Source: Leishmania donovani (Eukaryota; Euglenozoa; Kinetoplastea; Trypanosomatida; Trypanosomatidae). Taken from it: a stretch of DNA of 64,000 nucleotides. The notes beneath the pieces are model-generated. The model worked only from the letters and a program-made list of their open reading frames with translations, was not told where the DNA came from and searched no databases. Shown here piece by piece: positions 49,225 to 59,820 of the stretch; positions within the stretch are counted from its first letter, which is position 1; each line of letters opens with the position of its first letter. Location: positions 308,956-372,955 of the forward strand of contig NC_018240.1 of assembly GCF_000227135.1 (NCBI RefSeq). Direction: 5' to 3'. The position numbers and the translations under genes were made by a program.

Positions 49225-52200
49225 TTCGCTTCACTTCTCCCCCTCCCCTCCCTTCCTCCTCCTCTTCGTCTTCGTCGGCTTCGTTCCGCGCGTGGCAGCA
49301 ATGACAGCCGCGACCAAGAGCTCAACAACGACACGAGGCCGCCGAACTCGTGAAAGGCGCCCCTCGCAGGGATACACACACACACACACAGATATATATT
49401 CCCCCCCCCCCGAAAAGGCCACGCAGCACACACGCGGACGGAGACGGAAGAGGTGACGGTAGAAAAAGATGGGCGGGGCAGCAGAGTGGAGACAAGTGCG
49501 TCATACAACGGCAGCCACTCGTCACCACCACACGAAGAGACAGAAATGAAGGAGGAGAAACAGACAACGTTGGAGGGTGCAGGTGGACAAGATACACACA
49601 CACACGAGCGACGAGAATATGCGAGTAAGGAGTCGGTACAATGTCCACGTCTAGGTGTAGGTGTGCGTATGTATAAAAAGATGTGTGCGCGTGTGTGAGC
49701 ACGGCTCTGCGTGAGGTTCCTTCGGGCTGTTGTGGGGGGGGGGGCTCGTCGCCTGTTGGCTGCAACGCAGGTTTGTTCCGCTTTTCGGCTGAGAAGCTCA
49801 GCGACGGAGACAGAGCAGCGGACGGGAGAGAGGGAGGGGTGGGGTACGACACCGGCTGGAATACCCGACGAAGAGGAGGATGAGGAGGAGGGAGCAATAA
49901 CCCATGCACCTCCCCAAAAAGCAACAACAAAACAGAGGTAGGTGAGGCTCACCTGAGGCGGCACGCGATGCCACCGTCTGCCTGCGCAGCCGCAAAACGA
50001 AAAGCGAGTACGAGCACGGGCCGAGGTGATGGAGGAGGGAGAGATGCACAGCAGAGACGTGAAGACACACACACAGACAGACAGAGACACGTGTGCAGAA
50101 AACAGGTCGGCTAGCAGGAGGGTGTTGCAGGGGGGGGGGAGGGGAGGGGCATCGACTCAATTTCCTTCGTCTGTTGCGTGCGGGTCGCCCCACCTCACCC
50201 TCTCTCCCTCTTCGCTCTTGCCGGCAAGAGCGAAGAAAAGGCGAAGAGGTCCACACCGGCCAGCCGCGAAATGCCGCCAAACACAATGACCGTTGTCCCG
50301 CCGCTCTCCCTTGTGCGTCGCGCTTCGAGAACTCCGTCCTTCACACCTCCTCTTTCTTTAACGTGTACGCTCCTCGCCCTTGTCGACTTACGCCTTCGCC
50401 GTCTTTCTGGGGCGGCTCTCGGCCGATGGCGCAAAGGACGAGCCCGCCACAGGCACGGCAAGGTAAGGCGTCACTCACCCACGCACAGACGCACGACACA
50501 CGGAGACGAAGACACAACGCAGAAAACCGTCGAAGAACGAAAAACGCAACAACCGGAGTGTGGAGGGTGGTGGGGGCGGCGACGGCGGCGGCAGGGGGGG
50601 GGACGAAACAGCGAGTTGACGAGGAGCACCGCACGACCCACGCAACAGCAGCATGCTAATTCACCAGCGAGCGAGAAGGTAGACGTGTAAAAGGTACGAC
50701 AGCCACGCCAAGTCGAACACGAAAAAGAAGACAACACAAGAGAGGAGAGTCGTCGGTGAGGGGAGGGAGGCCCAAGGCAAAAGAGCAACAGGGGAGCAAG
50801 GGGGTGGCGCACACGCACACACGCACACTTGTTTAGGTACAGGAAAAAGACAAAATGCTATGTATGTGCGTGTGCGTGAAAAAAAAACGTGAATAGGCGC
50901 ACACGCGCCGTCTCTCACTGCTCAGAAAAGGAAAAGGCCGACGAAACCACAAGAGATGCTGGAGGGGGAGGAGGGAGGGAAGGAATAGAGAGAGTGCGAG
51001 CGAGACGAAGATGACGGGAACAGCAGCCACAGCAACAAAAAACGAAGAGATCCGGTACAAAATAAGTATGAAAGAAGAGGGGGAGAGAGAACGTGAACGT
51101 GAATGATAGATTAGCAGGATAAAGAAGGTTGCAGGTTCCGATGCAGAGAGGCACAGGGATAGGCACAAGAAGAGGGCTCGTGGCGGCGGTGGCGGTGGGG
51201 GCAGAGTACTACTCCTCTTGAAAGGGTGCGGGGAGAAAGCGTGCGCTGCCCTCAGTGACGATGATGGCGAAGAGGCGCTGAAGCAGTGATGTGGTTGCAC
51301 AACAACCACAACCACAGCAACAAAGGAAGATGACGGGCACGAAAAGCTGAAAAGGAGGTGGAGGATCGAGGAGGCTGTTGTCGTGGGCTCGCCTTTAGCT
51401 TACCACGCAGTCGGAATGGAAAACTAGCGCGTCAACAGTAGGGGGAGAGGTCGTTCTGTGTTGTCTCCCCCGAACCCCACTCTCTCCGCCTCGGTGAGTG
51501 TGCGACACTATCGCGTGCGAGAGTCGGGAAAGCAGAGAGAGAGAGAGACCCACACAGATACGCCCAGGCTGGCGCGATCGCGATGCGAATCTATTTTGAT
51601 TTTGCTGCCCTTGTACAAGTAAGTGCTCGTTGCTGTTTTTGCGTGCACCTCCCTCCGTAGCTCCGCGCTCTGCTGCTGCGTGGGGGCAGCGACTTCGGTC
51701 TTCTCTCTGTATATGGCGACGCTCGCACACCAGCACGCCCCTTGCCGTTTCTGTGATGGAGAGATGCGACAGAACGCAAGGATGCGCGAGAACAGGAGCG
51801 GCAAAGGGGCAAGCGGCAAGCGCCTTTCTGCTCTGGTCCGGTACGCGCAGATACGGGAACAAGGAAAAGAGAGCGTGTAAGGAAGACGTTACACACGGCA
51901 CCAAGAGCACAAGCGAGTGCGGAAAAGTAGAATGAGCGCTTTTCGCTTTATGCATGACTGATGCGCGTGCGCATGCGTGAAAAAAAAAGCATGTGCGCCC
52001 ATCGGGAGAGGAGGAGAGCAGAATTAGAAGGAGGAGGAGCAGGATGGCGCTCGTGTAACGCATTACGATGGGTGTCTCGCCCCGGGGAGCGCTTACAGCT
52101 TCAGTGCGCATGCGTGCGTGTACGCACATTTCGAGCGTTCGGTTCCACAACCGTCTCGCCACTCTCCTTTCTTGCGCGCGCCCGGCCCTTCTTTCGTCAT

Positions 52201-53125
52201 TGGTGAGAGACAATGAGCACCGTCCGCGTATCGGTGTCGGAGGAAGAGGGGGTGGGGTGGGTGGGTGGGTGCCGCACGGCGTCGGCTGCGAACGTGTTTG
52301 TGACCTCTGTGGAGTGCGCCATGCGCGGCCACTCCGCCGACCGCCACCTCTCCCGCGAGCACGGGCGCACACCTGCGCATCGCCGCCATTTTCGTTTTTT
52401 TTTCTTTTCATCTTTTCACCCTTCTCGTTCCTTCTCTCACTCGTGCTCGCATTGGCCACTTGTGCGCGCCCTCTCTCGGCTGTTCCACATCACCGTCGCG
52501 AGAGCACGGGGGTGCGTATGGGCGTGCGACTTTCCGGACAGCGGGCACACGCTTCGTGGCACCCGCACCGTAATGACCCACGGCGATGATGGTTTTGCTG
52601 GCCAGGCCACCGATCAAATCAATCATCGCGCGCAAAGACGGAACCGCACACGAGCAAGCCACGAGGCACCAACAGCGGCAGACCCACAAAACACACGCGC
52701 ATACATCCATAAAACGAAGAAGGCGAAGGCACATACAACGGAGTGCACAGAGCGAGCGAGAGAGAGAGGGGACATGCCGAGCACGCCTTCACGGACACAT
52801 CAGAGGCAGCACAGGTTCGAAACAACAATAGAAAAAAAAAGAAGCGAGGGCGAAACGTTGTCACACGCACACACTGTCGCACTGATTCTCGCGCCTAAGC
52901 ACAGACATGCGCATCTCCAGTGCGCCCGCTCGAGGATCGGTGGAAGAGACCGAGGGAAGGTGTGTGTGTGTGTGTGTGTGCGTGTACGAGGAGGACGAAG
53001 AAGGTAGGCACAGAGAAGATGCACACGAGAACAAACAGCCAGCAGCGCCGCCCAGTGGTGTCTCGTACTTCCATCCTCCCACTCCACCCTTACTTCGTGC
53101 GCGCCCCCCTCCTGTGATGGGGCCT
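49225..53125. other. Gene-free 3.9-kb region between RPT2 and HECT-like gene B
   Basis: I find no credible gene. The longest minus-strand frames (49197-50090, 297 codons; 51395-52459, 354 codons) are Cys/Ser/Leu- or Arg/Lys-rich low complexity. It holds CA and GT runs (49374-49390, 52963-52982), C/G runs (49400-49410, 49735-49743, 50131-50140, 50587-50596), A runs (50878-50887) and the 28-bp palindrome at 50209-50236. It must contain the RPT2 3' UTR and the HECT-B leader. Confidence 0.5.
50209..50236. repeat. Perfect 28-bp palindrome
   Basis: The sequence reads TCTTCGCTCTTGCC followed without any loop by its exact reverse complement. It lies in the gene-free region and is not part of any frame I believe. 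A hairpin in RNA would need a few central bases as loop. Confidence 0.8.
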
Positions 53126-54442
53126 TTACAAGTAAAAGCGCGAAAACGTCGACTTGTCCTTGCGGTACTGCACATTTTCCTTGCCCTTGATAAAGTCGGC
53201 TTGGCACACCTTCATGCGGCGCTCACGCAGGGCCAGCAGCCCGGCCTCTGTGCAGATTGCCTTCACATCCGCGCCGCTCATCTCATCCTTCGCGTGGATA
53301 AACTCGGAGATGTCGACGTCTTCGGCGAGTGACATGCGGCTTGTATGGATTTCGAAGATGCGGCGCTTCGTCTTCTCGTCTGGGAAGGGGAACTCAATCT
53401 TGCGATCGATACGGCCAGGGCGGATGAGGGCCGGGTCGAGGGTGTCGATGCGGTTCGTTGCCATGATCACCTTCACGTCGTTGCTGCTATCGAAGCCGTC
53501 CAATTGCGTGAGCAGCTCCAGCATCGTACGCTGCACCTCTTTGGTGCCGCTGCTGTCCGTGTCGTAGCGCTTCGTGCCGATGGCGTCGATTTCGTCAATG
53601 AAAACGATCGCTGGCGAGTGCTCTTCCGCAACCCGGAAGAGCTCACGCACGAGCTTGGGGCCCTCGCCGGAGTACTTCTGAATCAGCTCCGACCCCACCA
53701 CCCGCAGGAACGTGGCGCTCGTGCGGTTCGCGACGGCTTTGGCCAGCAGCGTCTTGCCGGTGCCGGGGACACCGTAGAGAATGACACCCTTAGGTGGCTT
53801 GATGCCTATCTCGTCGTACAGCTCTGGGTGGGAGAGTGGAAACTCGACCGCCTCCTTGATCTCCTGGATCTGCTGCTCCAGGCCACCAATGTCCGCGTAC
53901 GTGTCCTCCGGCGCCTTGTCCACCTTCATGACACTCACCAGCGGGTCGACGTCGTCCTTGAGCACGCCAACGATGCTGTGCTGCCGGTCATGCAGCAGCA
54001 CGCTGCATCCCAGCTCTAACTGCTCCTTATCTACGAACGACATGAGGGGCACGTAGTACTCGGTACCAGAGATGGAGACGATCGCGTGCGAGTCGTCCAC
54101 TGCCTCCTCGAGCGTCGCCACCTCCAGTGGGGTGCCACGGATGTCCTCGACGCGCTTCAGCTCCGCCTCGTAGTGGCCCATCGCACCCTCCTCCAGGTTC
54201 GACTGCGCGTCGCGCTGGGCGTTGATCGTGCGCAGGAACTCCTCCTCTAGGAGGAGGTAGTCCTTGCAGCGCTCAAGGCGGTACTTTCGGAGGAGGCAGG
54301 CGCGGTTCGGGTAGACCTTCGGAATACGCGTGGCCGCGTCGGGGCCACGCTTCTTCTTGCGCTTGCCGATCTCCGGCGCCACAGGAGGTTCCCACTTCTC
54401 TGGTTTGCCGGCGCCAGGCGGCTTTGGCATGTTCTGCCCCAT
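53126..54442 (-). CDS. RPT2: 26S proteasome regulatory ATPase subunit RPT2 (S4), 438 aa
   Basis: One of the six AAA+ ATPases in the base of the 19S regulatory particle that unfold substrates and open the 20S gate. The sequence follows RPT2 along its length: MGQN start, basic KRKKKRGPDAATRIP, coiled coil about 55-100 with DYLLLEEEFLR, DPLVSVMKVDKAPEDTYADI before the AAA+ domain, Walker A GVPGTGKT (224-231), Walker B IVFIDE (279-284), ATNRIDTLDPALIRPGRIDR with the Arg finger, and a terminal FYL that fits the HbYX gate-opening motif. Length is typical. I start it at 54442 because RPT2 proteins begin MGQ; the 33 codons upstream are leader. Gly2 myristoylation is known for yeast RPT2, but Pro6 here departs from the usual Ser. 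Confidence 0.96.
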   Translation of the reverse strand: MGQNMPKPPGAGKPEKWEPPVAPEIGKRKKKRGPDAATRIPKVYPNRACLLRKYRLERCKDYLLLEEEFLRTINAQRDAQSNLEEGAMGHYEAELKRVEDIRGTPLEVATLEEAVDDSHAIVSISGTEYYVPLMSFVDKEQLELGCSVLLHDRQHSIVGVLKDDVDPLVSVMKVDKAPEDTYADIGGLEQQIQEIKEAVEFPLSHPELYDEIGIKPPKGVILYGVPGTGKTLLAKAVANRTSATFLRVVGSELIQKYSGEGPKLVRELFRVAEEHSPAIVFIDEIDAIGTKRYDTDSSGTKEVQRTMLELLTQLDGFDSSNDVKVIMATNRIDTLDPALIRPGRIDRKIEFPFPDEKTKRRIFEIHTSRMSLAEDVDISEFIHAKDEMSGADVKAICTEAGLLALRERRMKVCQADFIKGKENVQYRKDKSTFSRFYL

Positions 54443-56592
54443 GGTTCCCTCTCTGGCCAGAAACGCGTCGTGATCTGAGATGGCGTGTGGGTGTGCGCGC
54501 ACTGGGGATGGGGTGTGGTACGGAGAGGGGAGCAGCGCCAATATATATATATACGTGTGTGTATCTGTCTAGGCGCCTCTGTGTATCTGCATGTAGATGT
54601 GGCGTAGCGATGAGAAAGAAGGAGAGAAAGAGGAGGGAGAGAGGGGGGGGGAGGGTAGAGGCTGAGATATGTGGAGAGAGCATCCGCAGACTATGACCAC
54701 AGTGCGCAACCTAAGGCGCACTGCTGTAGGCGTACGCGTGTACGCTTGTCTGCGCTGAGGTGACGGACGTGGTAGGAGAGAGTAGGTTGCTCAGTAGCGG
54801 GCGGACACAACCAGAGATGAAAAGAGGGGCAGAGAGAGTTGGTAGGGGGCCGGTGTTGCGCTCGCAGTGCCGCTAGCAGAAACGCGGCTCGATACAGGGA
54901 GTATATGCATACGTCCGTGGCGACTGCAGCGAAGCGTCAAGATCCGTCGCTAATTCACCCTGTCATTTCCCAGCGGCTCCCTTGTGCGAATGGTGGGAGA
55001 GTTTGAGGCTGCGCACACGCCACCCCTGTACGTGTGCACACCGCACAGAGGTCGCTTGACTCTTTCGGTCACATGTTATGCTCATCTCCACGTGTGCTTG
55101 CTCGATACGGCGACACGCCATAACGAAAAGCGCACGCACGCGCGCATACACGTGCCATCTCTCCCCCCCGCCACCACCACCTCCGCGAGCGCAGAACGCT
55201 TGCCATACATGCTTCTTCTTCCTGTGTTTGCTTCTCTGCAAGAGCACCGTTACGCGCTAGCCTTCCGCTGTCCCTCACCTTCTTCTGGTGCCACCTGAAA
55301 CGGCAAACTGCCTTCACGCCCATGACGCGCACCGGCGCCCACCCAGGACGCTTGGGAGAGCGGGGACAACACACACACACGCACACGTGCGTACACATGA
55401 GAGAGAGAAGAGCATCACAGAAGAAAGAAGTGCTTCACACGACGACGGTGACAACAACAACGACCCAACCAACGTGCTCACACCTACACACGGAGATCGA
55501 CATTTACGCACCCACACCCGCACAAGCGCACACACACACACACATGCAATCAAGTCCATACCACACAACGAGACAGAGGGTGCTCAGACTCACGTTCGCT
55601 CGAAAGGGAGGAGGGTATGGGCTGCCGAAATGGAGAAAGAAAGGGATATCGCGTAGCCACATACACACACATAAAATACTCACGCCGACGACACGAACGG
55701 GACAAGCATACAGAGAGAGAGCCAGCCATGAGCGAAACAAGGAGAACGGGGTGAGGGATCATGTAAAAAGAAAGTTAGCGAAAGGCAGTTCGTTGCTTCT
55801 TGTGTGGGGGCGCTGTGCCGCTTGAGTGCGAACGCATGTGCACATCCGCGTGACCTTGCGTGCTCGTCGTCTCTGCGCTTGCCCTCCTCACGGAGGAGGA
55901 GGCGGAGGAGGAGCCATGACGAGGCGGCAAGACGTGGGCCCACTCGACCATAACGGTCGAAGCGCATCATCGGCCGCGACCAAAGCCGAGCACCGCTCAC
56001 CCGATTGAAAGAATATGCACAACAGGCACACTGGAAGAGCAACGGGAGCCTTACACGGCGTCCAGCCCAAAGAAAACAAGAGATGCCGTGAGCGTACGGA
56101 GTACGGTTCACACAAAAGAGAGCTCGGCTGATGATTAGGCTCACCGCTTTTTAACAAGAGAGAGGAAAGAGAGGAGAGCATAAGCCTTAGGGTGGAATAT
56201 CACAAAGGAGGAAGAACAGAGGCGTTGGTTGGTTGGCTGCGTGAGAGGGTGACGAGACCACCACCACAGACAGAGAAGCACACACACACAGACACACAGC
56301 CACACACAGAGATGACGGAGAGCCACCCATCCGTCAGGCAACAGAGACACGAAAAAAAAAAAACGAACAACGCGGCGTGGACGCGTGCGCAATGCCGACG
56401 TCACAAAGCCAAGAGAGAGAGAGAGGACTTCATCCGTTTCTGTTCAGAGAGAAAACGCGCACAAGACACGCGCATAAGACCTTGGCTCTGCACACATGTG
56501 CCCTCCCTCCTCGTCCCGCCTCTCTTCCGCTCGCGCCTTGTTTGCTTGGCGTTGCGCTTGGAAGAGGGTAGACACCCCAACGTGGTTTCGTT
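54443..56592. other. Intergenic region between LeuRS and RPT2
   Basis: No gene seen. It contains a TA run (54541-54553), a purine tract 54606-54657, several CA runs (55370-55385, 55530-55543, 56280-56310), and an A run at 56355-56365. It carries the LeuRS 3' UTR and RPT2 leader. Confidence 0.5.
54587..54657 (-). promoter_or_regulatory. Predicted trans-splice acceptor for RPT2
   Basis: A long pyrimidine tract on the coding strand (54608-54657) is followed by the first AG in ACATGCAG at 54587-54588, about 145 nt before the start at 54442. Confidence 0.5.
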
Positions 56593-59500
56593 CTACTCGC
56601 GCTTCACTACTGGCGGCAAGGCAACGGACGGCTCACCAGGCAGGCACTTGCGGCGTGCCGCGTCGTGCTCCTTGTAAGTCTCGTCTTCGGCGGATAGGAT
56701 GCGCACCACCGGTACGCCGGCGAGGCGGCTGAGGTTGTGCGTGACGTTCGACAACATCACGGCATCGTCGATGACGGGCTGCGTCGACATGGCCTGCTCC
56801 CCGTACTTCTCTACGTTGCCTTTGACGAAGGACATGAAGGCCATCAGGGCCTTGCTCATGATCTTGGTGTCGCGGGCGACAACTTGCTTCGCCATATCCT
56901 CCGGGAACGTGTTGCCGTTCGCCTCGTAGAGCTCGTGCAGTATCTCGAGTGCCTGCCGCTGCCAGTCCGTGTACTCGCGACGCGTGTATACGATGACCTC
57001 CTCGACCGGACCGCGCTTCTTCGCGTTCTTGATCACCTGCGACCGAATCTCCTTGAGAGCGATCGTCATGACCCGGCTTGCGACGATCAGCGAGTAGTCC
57101 AGCTTCGCCGTCGGCTTCGGGAACGGCTGCGTGACGACAGAGCCCTCGTGCTGGAGGATGTTCTGCCACAGATGCTCCATCGTGTGTGGCGCCAGTGGCA
57201 TCATCATCAGCGCCACCACCTCGTAGTAGCGGCGGCCGAGCTGCGCGTGTACGTTGAGGTCGTCGCAGTACATCTTATACTGACTGTACTCGTTGGACAG
57301 CTCGTGGAAGGCTGTGTTGAGCACCATGCGGAACTGCATGCGGTGGTAGAAGCCCTCGGTGCGGGTGATGATCGTGTTCATTGTGTTATTGAAGATCTTG
57401 TCGAACTCGTTGTAGCCGCCGCTGCGCAGGTCGGTGCGCTCAACCGTCTCCTTCGCCTGCTCCAGCAGCGTCGTCATCTTCAGCACAAACCCAGCCGCCG
57501 TCTCGCGCACGAAGTTGGCGTCGTCCATGCTGTCACCGGCATCGGCGCAGGTAAGACGCGTGGCGTCAGCGCCGTACATGTCCATCGCCTCACGCAAGGA
57601 GATAAAGTTCCCCCTCGATTTGGCCATCTTTTCGTTATCGACCTGGATGTGGCCGTTGCAGAAGATTGCCCGCGGCCACTTGCTCTCGTCCGTCGGCCAG
57701 ATGGCGGCGTGGTTGTAGAGGAACATCGTCAGGTGGTTCTGGATGAGGTCCTTGCCCGAGCAGCGCAGGTCGACAGGGTACCAGTACTCGAACTCGTTGC
57801 GCATCAGCTTCAGCGACTCGACCGGCATCCTCACCGCACCCGCGACGGTGGCCGCGTCGCCGACGCCGTGGTAGATGTACTCGAACACCTCGTCCGTGAA
57901 CATCTCTGGCGCCAGACCGTACGGGTTGTCCGCCTTGCCGCACAGGTCGGTCGAACCGTCGGCGCCGACGTTGAAGAAGCGGTCGATCGTGTAGTAGGCC
58001 ATGTAGATGGTGGAGTCCGACAGGCTGTCAATGATCATCGTGTGAGACGCGTCGCACGGCAGGTAGGTGCCGAGACCGAAGGTGCGGCTGCACGGCCAGT
58101 CTGCCAGCCAGTTCAGCGTCTCCTCGAAGCCGTTGCGCACACCGGGGAAGAACATGTCCATCTTCTTGATGTGGTCCTGCACCAGCTTCTTCCAATCGTC
58201 CTTGCCATACTCGAGGTACCACTGGTCGCACAGCGCGACGACGCACTCGTCACCGCTGCGGCTGATCACCTGGCGCACCGGCTCGTAGTAGCGGATGCAC
58301 TGGTCCGCCGCCTCCATGTCACGATGCGTCTTCACCTTGGCCTCGCTCACCTTGACGCCGGCGTAGGGGCCACTGATCATGGTGCCGTGGTAGAAGCCCT
58401 GCTGGTAGCACACTTTCTTCGCCTCCTCTAGCAGCTCCGTCGCGTTCGGGCCGTTGATCTTGAGCTTCTCGCACATGAACTTGGCGCCCTCGGTGCCCAG
58501 CTCGGGAATGTCTATGATCGGAATCATCGCGAACGGCACTACCCACTCGTCTTTGATGCCGAGCTTCACGCGGTATTCCGGCTTGTTCAGCAGCTGGGTA
58601 AAGTTGATGTAGTCGTCCGGCGAGTCGGACGGCACAGACATGACGACGCCGGTACCCTTCGCCTCCGTGATGGTGGCCATAGGCAGCGTGTAGATTGTCG
58701 TGTAAGGCGCCAGCGGGGCCGAAAGCGGTATGCCGACCATGCTTGCTCCCTCCACCTCGAAGAGCGGCTCCGGATCGGTGCCGACCTGGCCGTTTACGTA
58801 GAAGTTCTGGTACGCTATATTGCGCGCGGCGCGGGCCGTCATGATGTAGACTTCGTCTTCTCCCTTCGCGTTGCGCACGTAGTACCCCTTGTAGTTGAGC
58901 TTGTTGCTGACCCAGCAGTTCGTCTGACCGATGACCGTCTCAGGACGGAGTGTGGCGCCGGGCAGCACGACGTTGCGGTCGCCGATAATGTCCTTGTGCT
59001 CGGCGAAGCACGGCTGCGCGAGTGGGTTCTGGACGATGAGCTTCACCAATGCGTACTCCTGCGGCAGCACACCCTCACCGCTGGCGCGATCGTGATCGGC
59101 GCACGGCTGGCCGTCGCGCGGCGAGTACACACAGTAACGCTTGCCGTAGTTGAGCAGGTTCTCGCGGCGCAGGATGTTGAACTGCCACCGCACGAAGCGG
59201 TCAAAGTATGGGCTACGCTCCGTCGTCATGAAGGAGCGGCGCCAGTCGATGTGGCAGCCAAAACTCTTCAAGTCCTCCATCGCGATGGGCGGGAAGTAGT
59301 CCAGCCAGTACTGCGGGTCGGCGAACTTCGCGATCTCCGAGTCGGGGATGCCCATGCTCTGCATGATGAGCCACTGCGGTTTCGCCGGCCCGCTCTTGCC
59401 TCGCTTGCTCTTGTGCTGCCCTAGCGCCTCCGTCGGCTCCTTGACCACCATCGCCTTGGGCTTGTCCTCGAGCAGCTCCGCCGGGAACTGCGGCGGGTTG

Positions 59501-59820
59501 CCGTACTGCTGCATCTCCTTGGCGATTTTCTGCGCGCACGCAGCGATCGGGGTGCCGGTGACGTGGAAGCCGAAGGGCCAGAGCGAACGGCGGCCCATCA
59601 TGCGCTGGAAGCGCGAGGCGAACTCGGCCTTCGTGAGCGAGAAGCCATGACCGAGGTGAAGCTTGCCGTTCATGTACGGGAAGGGGAACGTGGTCAGATA
59701 CTTCGCCGGTCGCGCCTCCCCAGGCGCTGGGGCGTCGAACTCATGCAACTTCTCCGCGGCCCAGTAGGCTTGCTTCTCCTGCTCAATCGCCACGAGCGCA
59801 TCGCGACGTGCCGTGGACAT
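56593..59820 (-). CDS. Leucyl-tRNA synthetase, cytosolic (eukaryotic type), 1075 aa
   Basis: A class I synthetase that charges tRNA-Leu. The HIGH motif is HLGH (55-58) in PYMNGKLHLGHGFSL, and the KMSKS motif reads KMAKS (731-735) in NEKMAKSRGNF. Between them lies the large CP1 editing domain, with WVSNKLNYKGYYV, GTGVVMSVPSDSPDDYINF and GKDLIQNHLTMFLYNH before KMAKS. The length and the arrangement are those of archaeal/eukaryotic cytosolic LeuRS rather than the bacterial/mitochondrial form. No mitochondrial presequence follows the chosen start at 59820 (MSTARRDAL); the 73 codons upstream contain a His/Thr repeat from a GT microsatellite and are leader. If alternative splicing used an upstream Met, the longer N-terminus might be read, but it does not look like a presequence. 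Confidence 0.97.
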   Translation of the reverse strand: MSTARRDALVAIEQEKQAYWAAEKLHEFDAPAPGEARPAKYLTTFPFPYMNGKLHLGHGFSLTKAEFASRFQRMMGRRSLWPFGFHVTGTPIAACAQKIAKEMQQYGNPPQFPAELLEDKPKAMVVKEPTEALGQHKSKRGKSGPAKPQWLIMQSMGIPDSEIAKFADPQYWLDYFPPIAMEDLKSFGCHIDWRRSFMTTERSPYFDRFVRWQFNILRRENLLNYGKRYCVYSPRDGQPCADHDRASGEGVLPQEYALVKLIVQNPLAQPCFAEHKDIIGDRNVVLPGATLRPETVIGQTNCWVSNKLNYKGYYVRNAKGEDEVYIMTARAARNIAYQNFYVNGQVGTDPEPLFEVEGASMVGIPLSAPLAPYTTIYTLPMATITEAKGTGVVMSVPSDSPDDYINFTQLLNKPEYRVKLGIKDEWVVPFAMIPIIDIPELGTEGAKFMCEKLKINGPNATELLEEAKKVCYQQGFYHGTMISGPYAGVKVSEAKVKTHRDMEAADQCIRYYEPVRQVISRSGDECVVALCDQWYLEYGKDDWKKLVQDHIKKMDMFFPGVRNGFEETLNWLADWPCSRTFGLGTYLPCDASHTMIIDSLSDSTIYMAYYTIDRFFNVGADGSTDLCGKADNPYGLAPEMFTDEVFEYIYHGVGDAATVAGAVRMPVESLKLMRNEFEYWYPVDLRCSGKDLIQNHLTMFLYNHAAIWPTDESKWPRAIFCNGHIQVDNEKMAKSRGNFISLREAMDMYGADATRLTCADAGDSMDDANFVRETAAGFVLKMTTLLEQAKETVERTDLRSGGYNEFDKIFNNTMNTIITRTEGFYHRMQFRMVLNTAFHELSNEYSQYKMYCDDLNVHAQLGRRYYEVVALMMMPLAPHTMEHLWQNILQHEGSVVTQPFPKPTAKLDYSLIVASRVMTIALKEIRSQVIKNAKKRGPVEEVIVYTRREYTDWQRQALEILHELYEANGNTFPEDMAKQVVARDTKIMSKALMAFMSFVKGNVEKYGEQAMSTQPVIDDAVMLSNVTHNLSRLAGVPVVRILSAEDETYKEHDAARRKCLPGEPSVALPPVVKRE

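Noticed and set aside
51395..52459. 354-codon minus-strand frame
   Set aside because: Arg/Lys/Ser low complexity in the gene-free region, no conserved-looking segment.
56737..58431. 564-codon open frame on the plus strand
   Set aside because: Antisense mirror of leucyl-tRNA synthetase; Val/His/Arg-rich with no domain.
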